NCBI GenBank assembly: GCA_902463265.1
Contig: CABQEV010000009.1
Location: 12,395 to 76,394 of the forward strand
DNA length: 64,000 nt
Reading direction: 5' to 3'
DNA from: UMGS1889 sp900556055
Lineage (GTDB): Bacteria > Bacillota > Clostridia > Oscillospirales > Ruminococcaceae
The first letter of the stretch is position 1; each line of letters opens with the position of its first letter. A program made the translations under genes and the position numbers. Under the pieces are notes generated by a model that was given only the letters and a program-made list of their open reading frames with translations, made no database searches and was not told the origin of the DNA. Positions 1 to 6,944 of this stretch are shown one piece after another.

Positions 1-217
1 CCCTGACGATATATTCCGAGCCGTTCACGGTTATCTCTGCACCCATAGCTTCAAGTGCGGAAACAGTTGCGGAAATATCAACAGAATCGGTAACATTCGT
101 TATCCTGCTCACGCCGTCAGCGAGTGCCGCAGCGATCAGGTATCTGTGCGAAAAGCTTTTCGAGGACGGTATATTCACCGTTCCCGACAGCTTTGAGGGA
201 AATACAGTCACGTTCAT
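1..217 (-). CDS. aroA: EPSP synthase (3-phosphoshikimate 1-carboxyvinyltransferase), N-terminal part
   Basis: Only the first 72 or so residues lie in the window; the gene runs off the left edge. They begin MNVTVFPSKLSGTVNIPSSK, followed by SFSHRYLIAAAL. The basic PSKS...HR segment is the shikimate-3-phosphate binding motif of the AroA family, which joins PEP to shikimate-3-phosphate in the cytoplasm. The start codon lies 4 bases after the aroB stop, and an AAAGGA ribosome site overlaps the end of aroB, so the two genes are probably translationally coupled. Identification is firm; completeness cannot be judged. Confidence 0.93.
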   Translation of the reverse strand, partial: MNVTVFPSKLSGTVNIPSSKSFSHRYLIAAALADGVSRITNVTDSVDISATVSALEAMGAEITVNGSEYIVR

Positions 218-221
218 AAGC

Positions 222-1280
222 TCATCCTTTCAGCAGCTCCGTAAATTCCGAAACGGATATTTTCTTTATCTCCGACACGCCGACATCGCTGCATACGATT
301 ATTCTTATGTTTGAACCTGCACGCTTCTTATCGTTTAGAGATGCTTCTCCCAGCTCTGCGGGCTTGGGCTCGACCTCGATATCGAGCTTGTATTTTTTCA
401 GACATTCACGAAGCTCTGCCGTCAGACCAGCTCTGCACATACCGTTTTTCTCTGCGATATCGGTTATCATTTTCATGCCGACAGCGACTGCTTTTCCGTG
501 TGATATTCCCTTGTAATCATAATACTGCTCGATGGAATGTGCCAGCGTATGACCGAAATTAAGGAGCATTCTCTCGCCTGTATCGAACTCGTCATTCTCG
601 ACAACATCACGCTTTATGGAAACACATTCTGCGATGACATCTTCAAGTATCACGGAGATATTGCTGAGATCATGCGCCGATAATTTGCGGAAAAGATCCG
701 CCGATTTTATCATTCCGTACTTTATGACCTCTCCCATTCCATCGATGAATGTATCCTCGGGAAGCGTTGAAAGCACGTCAATATCGCAGATAACGAGCTT
801 TGGCTGTTTGAATGCACCGACAAGATTTTTTCCTGCCTTTATGTCGATAGCGGTCTTTCCGCCGACCGATGAATCGACCTGTGCGAGCAGAGTCGTCGGT
901 ATCTGAACAAAATCCATGCCTCTCAGGAAAACCGCAGATGCAAGCCCTGCCATATCCCCAGTCACTCCTCCTCCGAGCGCAATAACAGCATCAGTTCTTG
1001 TCATATGGACATCAGCAAGGAAATCGAACATCTCGCCGAGAACGTTCAGGCACTTTGAAGCTTCGCCGTGAAGGAACGTGAAGCGCTCAACTGTAAATCC
1101 CGCCTTTTCAAGAGATGCGGCAGCTCTGTCGCCGTATAAGCGGGACACGGTATCATCTGAAATAAGTGCGATCTTTGATGCCTTTGTGACAGCTTTTATG
1201 CGTTCTCCGCATTCATCGAGAAGCCCCCTGCCGATAACGACATCGTACTTTTCGGAAGCATTTACATGTATCGTCTGCAT
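222..1280 (-). CDS. aroB: 3-dehydroquinate synthase
   Basis: This 352-residue protein has normal AroB length. It converts DAHP to 3-dehydroquinate, the second step of the shikimate pathway, using NAD and a divalent metal. Visible motifs are the dinucleotide loop GGGVTGD (103-109), DSSVGGKTAID (136-146), the metal-ligand glutamate in GMGEVIKYG (about 184) and histidines in NFGHTLAH (241-248) and SHGKAVAVG (about 261). The ATG has an AAAGGAG site 11 bases upstream. It lies between aroF (103 bases upstream) and aroA (4 bases downstream), all on the same strand, so the three probably form one operon led by the attenuator in front of aroF. Confidence 0.97.
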   Translation of the reverse strand: MQTIHVNASEKYDVVIGRGLLDECGERIKAVTKASKIALISDDTVSRLYGDRAAASLEKAGFTVERFTFLHGEASKCLNVLGEMFDFLADVHMTRTDAVIALGGGVTGDMAGLASAVFLRGMDFVQIPTTLLAQVDSSVGGKTAIDIKAGKNLVGAFKQPKLVICDIDVLSTLPEDTFIDGMGEVIKYGMIKSADLFRKLSAHDLSNISVILEDVIAECVSIKRDVVENDEFDTGERMLLNFGHTLAHSIEQYYDYKGISHGKAVAVGMKMITDIAEKNGMCRAGLTAELRECLKKYKLDIEVEPKPAELGEASLNDKKRAGSNIRIIVCSDVGVSEIKKISVSEFTELLKG

Positions 1281-1383
1281 AAAATGAAAACTCCTTTCGG
1301 TTTTTCAGACAGCAAAAACAGCCGCTGTGCCGCAACACCGACCTCCTGTCAGAGATCCGTATCGGGCACGGCAGCTATTATAT

Positions 1384-2397
1384 TCAGCCGATCTTTCTGC
1401 CCATGAAATTTGCCATGGATGTGATCTTTTCCATTACCTCAGCAAAGCGTGCGGGTGTAAGCTGCTGACCGCCGTCGGAAAGTGCGCTTCTCGGATCATT
1501 GTGAACTTCGATCTCAAGTGCGTCAGCGCCTGCAACGATAGCCGCAAGAGAAAGGGGTTCGATAAGTGAAGTAAGTCCGCCTGCGTGCGAAGGATCTGCG
1601 CATATAGGAAGATGAGACTTCTGCTTGATAAGCGGGATAGCGGAAACATCAAATGTGTTTCTTGTCATCGTCTCAAATGTTCTGATACCTCTCTCGCAGA
1701 GGATAACACGCTGATTTCCCTCGGACATGATGTACTCGGCAGACATCAGCAGTTCTTCGATAGTGTTTGCAAGACCTCTCTTGAGGAGGATAGGCTTGTC
1801 AATGCGTCCGAGAGCCTTCAGAAGCTCGAAGTTCTGCATATTTCTTGCGCCGACCTGGATAACGTCGATATCAGCGAAAAGGTCAATATCGGATGCGCTC
1901 ATGATCTCTGTAACGATAGGCAGACCTGTAACGCTCTTTGCCTTGAGAAGCAGCTCAATGCCCTTGTCACGGAGTCCCTGGAAGGAATAAGGAGATGTTC
2001 TGGGCTTGAATGCGCCGCCTCTGAGCATCGTTGCACCCGCCTCTTTAACGCCGATAGCAGTTGTGATGATCTGCTCTTCCGATTCAACGGAGCAGGGACC
2101 TGCAATTACCTGAAGAGATCCGTCGCCGACTTTTACACCGCCGCAGTCAACAACCGTATTCTCGGGATGAAACTTTCTGTTTGCATTCTTGTACGGCTCC
2201 TGAACACGCTGAACATTCTCAACGCAGTCCTGAGCAAGGATAGACTCGATGTCGATATGCGATGTGTCGCCTACAAGACCCATGATATTTTTCTGTGCGC
2301 CTGTGATCTCGTTGATCTTTACGTCATAATTTCCGAGAACGCTGCGAAGTCTTTCAACACTGTCCTTGTTTGCATTTTGCTTGAGAATGATAACCAT
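1384..2397 (-). CDS. aroF: DAHP synthase, type I beta with N-terminal ferredoxin-like domain (copy 1)
   Basis: The 337-residue enzyme condenses PEP and erythrose-4-phosphate, the first committed step of aromatic biosynthesis. Residues 1-70 (MVIILKQNAN...) form the ferredoxin-like regulatory domain known from the Thermotoga-type enzyme, in which Phe or Tyr gives feedback inhibition. The barrel follows with AGPCSVES (99-106), FKPRTSPYSFQG (130-141), LLKRGLANTIEE, ILCERGIRTFE and the metal-site motif DPSHA. The start has a GGAGG site directly after the attenuator U-run. It is a clear paralogue of the enzyme at 2980-3993, but only this copy heads the aroF-aroB-aroA operon and only this copy has a leader peptide. 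Confidence 0.95.
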   Translation of the reverse strand: MVIILKQNANKDSVERLRSVLGNYDVKINEITGAQKNIMGLVGDTSHIDIESILAQDCVENVQRVQEPYKNANRKFHPENTVVDCGGVKVGDGSLQVIAGPCSVESEEQIITTAIGVKEAGATMLRGGAFKPRTSPYSFQGLRDKGIELLLKAKSVTGLPIVTEIMSASDIDLFADIDVIQVGARNMQNFELLKALGRIDKPILLKRGLANTIEELLMSAEYIMSEGNQRVILCERGIRTFETMTRNTFDVSAIPLIKQKSHLPICADPSHAGGLTSLIEPLSLAAIVAGADALEIEVHNDPRSALSDGGQQLTPARFAEVMEKITSMANFMGRKIG

Positions 2398-2410
2398 TTT
2401 TTATTCCTCC

Positions 2411-2454
2411 AAAAAATAAAATAAAAACTGCGGACCTTTTGCAAAGCCGCAGTT
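2411..2454 (-). terminator. Attenuator terminator between leader peptide and aroF
   Basis: Read on the minus strand, AACTGCGG (2447-2454) pairs with CCGCAGTT (2426-2433); an inner CTTT/AAAG extension closes the stem, and a U-rich tract follows (2411-2425). It sits after the leader stop codon (2479) and just before the aroF ribosome site. The leader segment GCAGAAAGCTG (2480-2490), which spans the leader stop codon, can instead pair with CGGCTTTGC (2441-2449) in the 5' arm. This gives the alternative fold expected of an antiterminator. Confidence 0.85.
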
Positions 2455-2478
2455 AATATACCTATGTATAATCAAATA

Positions 2479-2592
2479 TCAGCTTTCTGCACCGTATCTT
2501 AAATTTTTGCACACAAAAAATCGACCAAAGCTAAAGTAAAAGCCGAGGCCTGCAAAAAATATAAAGTTTACGGAAGCGAGAAGATTTTTCAT
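2479..2592 (-). CDS. Phe-rich leader peptide of the aroF operon (pheL-like)
   Basis: This 37-codon frame begins MKNLLASVNFIFF and continues AGLGFYFSFGRFF, then ends VCKNLRYGAES. It holds 8 Phe codons and 2 Tyr codons, 8 of the Phe within codons 10-26. An AGGAGA ribosome site lies 8 bases before the ATG, a consensus promoter lies about 30 bases further up, and an intrinsic terminator lies between its stop and aroF. This is the arrangement of a ribosome-mediated transcription attenuator: a ribosome stalled for charged tRNA-Phe near codons 25-26 would leave the stop-proximal segment free to disrupt the terminator. The peptide itself probably has no other role. Confidence 0.85.
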   Translation of the reverse strand: MKNLLASVNFIFFAGLGFYFSFGRFFVCKNLRYGAES

Positions 2593-2625
2593 TTGTATTC
2601 TCCTGATAATGAATATTATACACTT

Positions 2626-2654
2626 ATTATAACTTCATAATTTGTCAATGTCAA
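2626..2654 (-). promoter_or_regulatory. Promoter of the leader-aroF-aroB-aroA operon
   Basis: A consensus -35 TTGACA (2649-2654) and a consensus -10 TATAAT (2626-2631) are separated by 17 bases on the minus strand. Transcription should begin near 2619, about 27 bases before the leader ATG. Confidence 0.85.
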
Positions 2655-2743
2655 TAGCAATTAACGTTTTTTTATCTTTTATACACAAAATCAGCGTAAT
2701 ATTGTGCTTTTGTAAGAACACTCTAACATCGGAGGTGATCCTT

Positions 2744-3046
2744 ATGTATAAGCCGAGATATTCGGATAATATGAACAGTCACAGCGGCCTTATCGACGCA
2801 GATATTTCCGCATTTGAATATTACGTTTCTCTCCCATCGGACGTAAAAGAACCGGTGAGGAGATGCAGGAAAATGTCCGCTCATTCAGAAACAGCCGTTG
2901 CTGCCGTGACTGTGCTTGCGTCCGCACTTTCCTGCATACATTCAGGTTATTATATCGCACTTCTCGGTACGATATTCACTCAGCCGAGCTTCTTTCCCTC
3001 AAAATCTATTCTTCTCTTAAGATCTGTCATAAGCTCGTCGAACTGA
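2744..3046 (+). CDS. Small hypothetical protein, 3' end antisense to aroF copy 2
   Basis: A 100-codon frame starts MYKPRYSDNMNSHSGLID. Its ribosome site GGAGGTGATCC (2731-2741) matches the 16S anti-Shine-Dalgarno over 11 bases, which argues for real translation. The N-terminal part FEYYVSLPSDVKEPV with a following AHSE resembles small proteins of Clostridia with a Y-x-x-LP-x-x-V motif; this is recollection, not a search. The last third overlaps the end of the convergent aroF copy 2 by 67 bases and looks like non-native sequence, so the gene may have lost its original 3' end when the paralogue came to lie there. Function unknown. Confidence 0.5.
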   Translation: MYKPRYSDNMNSHSGLIDADISAFEYYVSLPSDVKEPVRRCRKMSAHSETAVAAVTVLASALSCIHSGYYIALLGTIFTQPSFFPSKSILLLRSVISSSN

Positions 3047-3993
3047 ACGGGGTTGAGTGACTGCGCACCGTCGCAGAGAGCCTTTGCAGGATTGTTGTGA
3101 ACTTCGATCATAAGTCCGTCAGCACCTGCCGCAACAGCTGTCTTTGCAAGCTGAGGAACCATCCAGTTTATTCCCGCAGCATGGCTGGGGTCGATGATAA
3201 CAGGCAGATGAGTCAGCTTGTGGAGCATAGGAACAGCTGAAATATCAAGAGTATTTCTCATGGATGTTTCAAATGTTCTGATGCCTCTCTCGCAGAGGAT
3301 GATATTCTGGTTTCCGCCGGCAGCGATGTACTCTGCGGACATCAGCAGCTCTTCAATAGTGTTTGCAAGACCTCTTTTGAGAAGGATAGGCTTATTGCAC
3401 TTTCCAAGCTCTTTGAGAAGCTCAAAGTTCTGCATATTTCTTGCGCCGACCTGAATAAGGTCAACATCAGCAAAAAGATCAAGATGGTTAAGGCTCATGA
3501 TCTCAGTAACGATCGGCAGTCCCGAAGCCTTTTTAGCTTTGAGAAGAAGCTTTATTCCCTCGTCATGAAGTCCCTGGAAAGAGTATGGAGATGTTCTGGG
3601 CTTGAACGCACCGCCTCTGAGCATAGTTGCGCCGCTCTTCTTGACATCGAGTGCAACTTCCGTCATCTGCTCCTCGGATTCAACGGAGCATGGACCCGCA
3701 ATTATCTGGAAATGCTCGCCGCCTACGGGAACGCCGCTTACGTTGATGATGCTGTCATCGGGATGCATCTTGCGGTTTACCTGCTTGTAAGGCTCGGAAA
3801 CTCTCTTTACGGTATCAACGATATCAATGCTCTGAAGGTAATCAATGTCGATCTTTGTTGTATCGCCGATAAGACCTACAACAGTATGTGCCGTACCCTC
3901 GCTGACATTGGTTTTAAGTCCCTTGTCATGAAGATCGTTCAGCAGACCATTAACTTTTTCGGGATTTGAATTGTTTTTAAGTACGATGATCAT
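2980..3993 (-). CDS. aroF: DAHP synthase, type I beta (copy 2)
   Basis: This second 337-residue DAHP synthase has the same domain order as copy 1: a ferredoxin-like domain at 1-70, AGPCSVES at 99-106, FKPRTSPYSFQG at 130-141 and LLKRGLANTIEE. The regulatory domain (MIIVLKNNSNPEKVNGL) differs most, which suggests different feedback specificity, one enzyme perhaps for Phe and one for Tyr. It has its own consensus promoter and no leader peptide or clear terminator of its own, so transcripts may read on towards copy 1. The ATG is preceded by a GAAAGGAAAG site. Duplicate, but not identical at DNA level, so not a very recent copy. Confidence 0.94.
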   Translation of the reverse strand: MIIVLKNNSNPEKVNGLLNDLHDKGLKTNVSEGTAHTVVGLIGDTTKIDIDYLQSIDIVDTVKRVSEPYKQVNRKMHPDDSIINVSGVPVGGEHFQIIAGPCSVESEEQMTEVALDVKKSGATMLRGGAFKPRTSPYSFQGLHDEGIKLLLKAKKASGLPIVTEIMSLNHLDLFADVDLIQVGARNMQNFELLKELGKCNKPILLKRGLANTIEELLMSAEYIAAGGNQNIILCERGIRTFETSMRNTLDISAVPMLHKLTHLPVIIDPSHAAGINWMVPQLAKTAVAAGADGLMIEVHNNPAKALCDGAQSLNPVQFDELMTDLKRRIDFEGKKLG

Positions 3994-4096
3994 AATTATT
4001 CTTTCCTTTCATATTGCACAAATATATCATTTATTATTGTTGACTTTTTGCAAATTCACTTTAAAGCACACAAGCTTTAAAGCTTTTATGTATTGA

Positions 4097-4125
4097 AGTA
4101 TAGCACACAATATCGGGTTTGTCAA
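4097..4125 (-). promoter_or_regulatory. Promoter of aroF copy 2
   Basis: On the minus strand TTGACA (4120-4125), a 17-base spacer and TATACT (4097-4102). The transcript has a leader of about 95 bases with the palindrome AAGCTTTAAAGCTT but no Phe/Tyr-rich peptide. Confidence 0.8.
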
Positions 4126-4181
4126 GTACTTTTTCAAAAAAATATCCGTCTTACGCAAAAATCACGCAAAACGGAGTATTT

Positions 4182-4856
4182 TCAGGCTTTTTTGGCTGTA
4201 TTCAGCGAAAATCCATTCAGCACAACAGGCATAAGATACAGCTTGTCGGCGACCTTCCCGCCTGCCCATGCGCCAAATATTATCATAACCGCTGATGCGG
4301 TCACCGCAGCCGCAGGCGAAAAACTTATGTCATTAACGGCATAAAAAAGATTTTTCATTGCCATATAAATTCCGGGGAATGCAATAACAAATATCAGAAG
4401 CGCCCAGATCTTTTTCAGGATATACGGAACAATGATCTCAAATATCGCCGCCAGGAAACCTACGATCAGCAGCGGCAGGTATTTATCCGAAATGTCCGCA
4501 TTCATAATGTCCGCAAATACAAGCATATCCGCAAGAAGTATGAATGCCGTTATGCGTGACGGAAGGACAGTTTCCGCATATCTTCCGTAAGGAGAGGAAC
4601 GGAGAAGCACATTTTCAGACGCAGCCAGATATAAGGGAATATACACAGCAGCAGAACACAGCAGCATATGCTCAGTAAATGAGAGGTACATCATAGGATG
4701 CTGATCTTGCGGCAGAGCGGCATATGTCACTTTCATACCGAGCAATGTCAGAAGACAGAATGCAGTTATCAAAGCAAATATGCAAAGTGCGCCGATCCCG
4801 AACGAGCCTGTCATCAGCATTGCCGCATCAAGCTTTTTTCTTATCCGAAGCTTCAT
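4182..4856 (-). CDS. ABC transporter membrane protein, last gene of the YtrA-type operon
   Basis: This 224-residue hydrophobic protein begins MKLRIRKKLDAAML and has about six membrane segments, starting with the GALCIFALITAFCLL stretch. Its ATG overlaps the stop of the previous gene as ATGA, so this start is preferred over longer in-frame starts inside the neighbour. It is probably a permease subunit working with the ATPase at 5481-6407. No conserved family signature could be named. Its length and hydrophobicity fit the small membrane partners of YtrA-regulated ABC systems, which in Bacillus respond to cell-wall stress. Confidence 0.7.
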   Translation of the reverse strand: MKLRIRKKLDAAMLMTGSFGIGALCIFALITAFCLLTLLGMKVTYAALPQDQHPMMYLSFTEHMLLCSAAVYIPLYLAASENVLLRSSPYGRYAETVLPSRITAFILLADMLVFADIMNADISDKYLPLLIVGFLAAIFEIIVPYILKKIWALLIFVIAFPGIYMAMKNLFYAVNDISFSPAAAVTASAVMIIFGAWAGGKVADKLYLMPVVLNGFSLNTAKKA

Positions 4857-5497
4857 TTTACACCTTCTCCCTTCATTCTTTTCAGGATATTGCACAGAGC
4901 AAAAGTCACGCCGATAATGTAGATCACCGCAGAAACTATGCACACCACAATGGTCGTGAGTATACCGCCCGAAGCCATAAGATAAACGCAGTAAAAGATA
5001 AGATCAAGCAAAAAATAAAGAGCGATAAGCACGGCAAGCTTTCTTGTCAGCGCACAGAACATTATGAACAATCCGAAAATTGCGGAAAGGCACGCAAACA
5101 TCAGAACTGCATTTCCGATCCCAATGCCGGCATTTTCGCCCAACAGCATCGGGAAATATAACGATACCGCAGCTGCTGCGGCTATGGCAGCAAGATCGTA
5201 AACGACAGCTCCCGCAAATGCCGACACAAGGTTTTTCCGTCCATCAGGCAGCGAGCAGAGATACGCGATAGCACTCGGTCTGTCATGCGAATATCCGTCA
5301 AACATAAAATATGGGATCAAAGCCTCAAACCAACTCAGCAGCATAAACATTCTTGAAAGCATATCATCTCCGTCAGGGCCTACCCACGGATCAATTACAA
5401 AATGAAACAGAAGCGTCACCAACATTGGAAGCGCAATAATAACTCCCAAAGTCAAAATATTAAGCTCGGGAAAAAGCGTCTTATAATGCTTTGTCAT
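4853..5497 (-). CDS. ABC transporter membrane protein
   Basis: The 214-residue protein begins MTKHYKTLFPELNILTLGV and carries about six hydrophobic segments, for example VIIALPMLVTLLFHFV and YDLAAIAAAAAVSLYF. It overlaps the ATPase gene upstream by 17 bases and the next membrane gene by 4, so the operon is tightly coupled. It is likely the first permease half of the transporter. Substrate unknown. Confidence 0.7.
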   Translation of the reverse strand: MTKHYKTLFPELNILTLGVIIALPMLVTLLFHFVIDPWVGPDGDDMLSRMFMLLSWFEALIPYFMFDGYSHDRPSAIAYLCSLPDGRKNLVSAFAGAVVYDLAAIAAAAAVSLYFPMLLGENAGIGIGNAVLMFACLSAIFGLFIMFCALTRKLAVLIALYFLLDLIFYCVYLMASGGILTTIVVCIVSAVIYIIGVTFALCNILKRMKGEGVK

Positions 5498-6407
5498 TCC
5501 AAGCGCCCCTTTCTTTGCTTTCAGCGGATTTCATCAGCATCACGCTGAGGTTTGACAGAGTAACAGGAATCTCTGCAATGTCCGCACCTGAAAGACACTC
5601 TGCATTTTCTGCAAGCAGCAGCGCAGTAAATCCCATTGAATTTTTTTCACTGTACACAGCTTTTGCACTGACCTTTTCATAATCGGAAAGCTCACCTTTT
5701 ACGATCAGATATTTCTCCTGAAGATCGGTCGTCCAGCCCTGTTCAAGCACGCTGCCTCCGTCGATCATCACAGCATAATCGGCTATCGCTTCGGTATCGG
5801 CGATATTGTGAGTAGAAAAAATCACGCTCTTTTCTCCGTCGCCTTCCTCGATATATCCGCTTATCATGCCGCATAATTTTTCTCTCATCACAGGATCGAG
5901 CGGAGATGCGGGTTCATCCAATATAAGCAGATCTGTCTCCCGTGAAAGGACAGCTGCAAGCATTGTTTTCATTTTCATTCCGTCCGAAAATGACTGTATA
6001 CGTCCCGATGGCTTTTTATTTTTATCAAGCCCGAAAAGACCGAATTCACGGCAGCAGGCAGTGAATTTTTCCCTGTCAAATCCATCAAAAGCAGCGGACA
6101 GCGACTTCATTGTACCCTTCATCGTCCAATGGAGCGGAAAGCAGCATTTTGACGGCTGATAGCCTATCCTCGACTTTATATCATAGCTGTCGGCAGGCAT
6201 TTTCTTATCTCCGAAATATGTGATATCTCCCGAATAGTCCATATAAAGTGCCGCCAAAATGTTAAGAAGCGTGGTTTTTCCGCCGCCGTTTTTGCCGACG
6301 ATAACAGTTGTAAATCCTTTAGGGATATCGATCTGCGGGATATTCAGAGTGAAATTCCTGTAAGACTTGATGATATTTCTTGCTGAAATGATATTTTCCG
6401 TGTTCAT
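5481..6407 (-). CDS. ABC transporter ATP-binding protein
   Basis: A 308-residue cytoplasmic ATPase. Walker A is VGKNGGGKTT (about 38-47) and Walker B is LLILDEPASPLDP, followed by a switch histidine in IFSTHNIAD. The signature motif is degenerate (SFSDGMKMK instead of LSGGQ), as in many YtrB- and CcmA-like ATPases. The N-terminus SARNIIKSYRNFTLN is usual for the fold. It starts inside the stop region of the GntR gene (4-base overlap) and is followed by two membrane proteins, giving regulator-ATPase-permease-permease. Confidence 0.9.
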   Translation of the reverse strand: MNTENIISARNIIKSYRNFTLNIPQIDIPKGFTTVIVGKNGGGKTTLLNILAALYMDYSGDITYFGDKKMPADSYDIKSRIGYQPSKCCFPLHWTMKGTMKSLSAAFDGFDREKFTACCREFGLFGLDKNKKPSGRIQSFSDGMKMKTMLAAVLSRETDLLILDEPASPLDPVMREKLCGMISGYIEEGDGEKSVIFSTHNIADTEAIADYAVMIDGGSVLEQGWTTDLQEKYLIVKGELSDYEKVSAKAVYSEKNSMGFTALLLAENAECLSGADIAEIPVTLSNLSVMLMKSAESKERGAWNDKAL

Positions 6408-6775
6408 ATATCTGCCTCCAATAATGTTTCAAGCATGATTTTTAGTTCTTCCGATGTCATTCCTGCCGTTCGTGATGCGGATATTGCCGCCAGCAGATTA
6501 TCCTCGACAATTCGGCGCTGCTGTTCCTTCAGCATCTCAGTATCCTGCGCATTTACGACATATCCCTTGCCCTGAACCGCTGTGACAAGCCCCTCGTCCG
6601 ACAGTTCCTCATACGCTTTCATTGTCGTGATGACGCTGATCTTCAGATCCTTAGCAAGCCCTCGTATAGACGGCAGATAATCGCCCTCTTTCAGCTTTCC
6701 GTTAAGTATCTGATCGCGGAACTGCTCAGCGATCTGACGATAGATAGGCTCTCCGCTGTTTGCAGTAATTTTCAT
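6404..6775 (-). CDS. GntR-family transcriptional regulator, YtrA type
   Basis: At 123 residues this is the short YtrA subfamily: an N-terminal winged helix (EPIYRQIAEQFRDQILNGKL...LPSIRGLAKDLKISVITTMKAYEELSDEGLV) and a short C-terminal dimerisation helix pair with no ligand domain. It heads its own operon, has a strong AGGAGGG site, and very probably represses it through the palindrome ACAGTATATACTGT that overlaps its -10 box. Members of this family usually control ABC transporters encoded next to them, as here. Confidence 0.92.
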   Translation of the reverse strand: MKITANSGEPIYRQIAEQFRDQILNGKLKEGDYLPSIRGLAKDLKISVITTMKAYEELSDEGLVTAVQGKGYVVNAQDTEMLKEQQRRIVEDNLLAAISASRTAGMTSEELKIMLETLLEADI

Positions 6776-6817
6776 TTTGACCCTCCTGTATATCCTTTCT
6801 GTTTATATGTTATATAT

Positions 6818-6848
6818 ACAGTATATACTGTTATTTCCGGTTTGTCAA
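6818..6848 (-). promoter_or_regulatory. Promoter and likely YtrA-type operator of the ABC operon
   Basis: On the minus strand TTGACA (6843-6848), a 17-base spacer and TATACT (6820-6825). A perfect 14-base palindrome ACAGTATATACTGT (6818-6831) covers the -10 box, the usual place for an autorepressor such as the adjacent GntR protein. Confidence 0.75.
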
Positions 6849-6865
6849 TAGTTTTTATAAAAAAA

Positions 6866-6898
6866 ATCTGCCGTATCCGAAAAACGAATACGGCAGAT
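6866..6898 (-). terminator. Terminator of the YcdB/SLH gene
   Basis: A near-perfect 14-base stem (ATCTGCCGTATCC with its complement) with a short loop is followed on the minus strand by a run of T. It separates this gene from the divergently controlled ABC operon downstream. Confidence 0.88.
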
Positions 6899-6944
6899 AA
6901 ATTTCCGCACATTTATTAATACTAAAAATATTGCCGAAAAAGCG

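Noticed and set aside
1585..2424. 279-codon plus-strand frame opposite aroF copy 1
   Set aside because: Shadow of a well-conserved gene on the other strand; no ribosome site.
4020..4125. Second leader peptide in front of aroF copy 2
   Set aside because: The 95-base leader has no frame rich in Phe, Tyr or Trp codons and no terminator.
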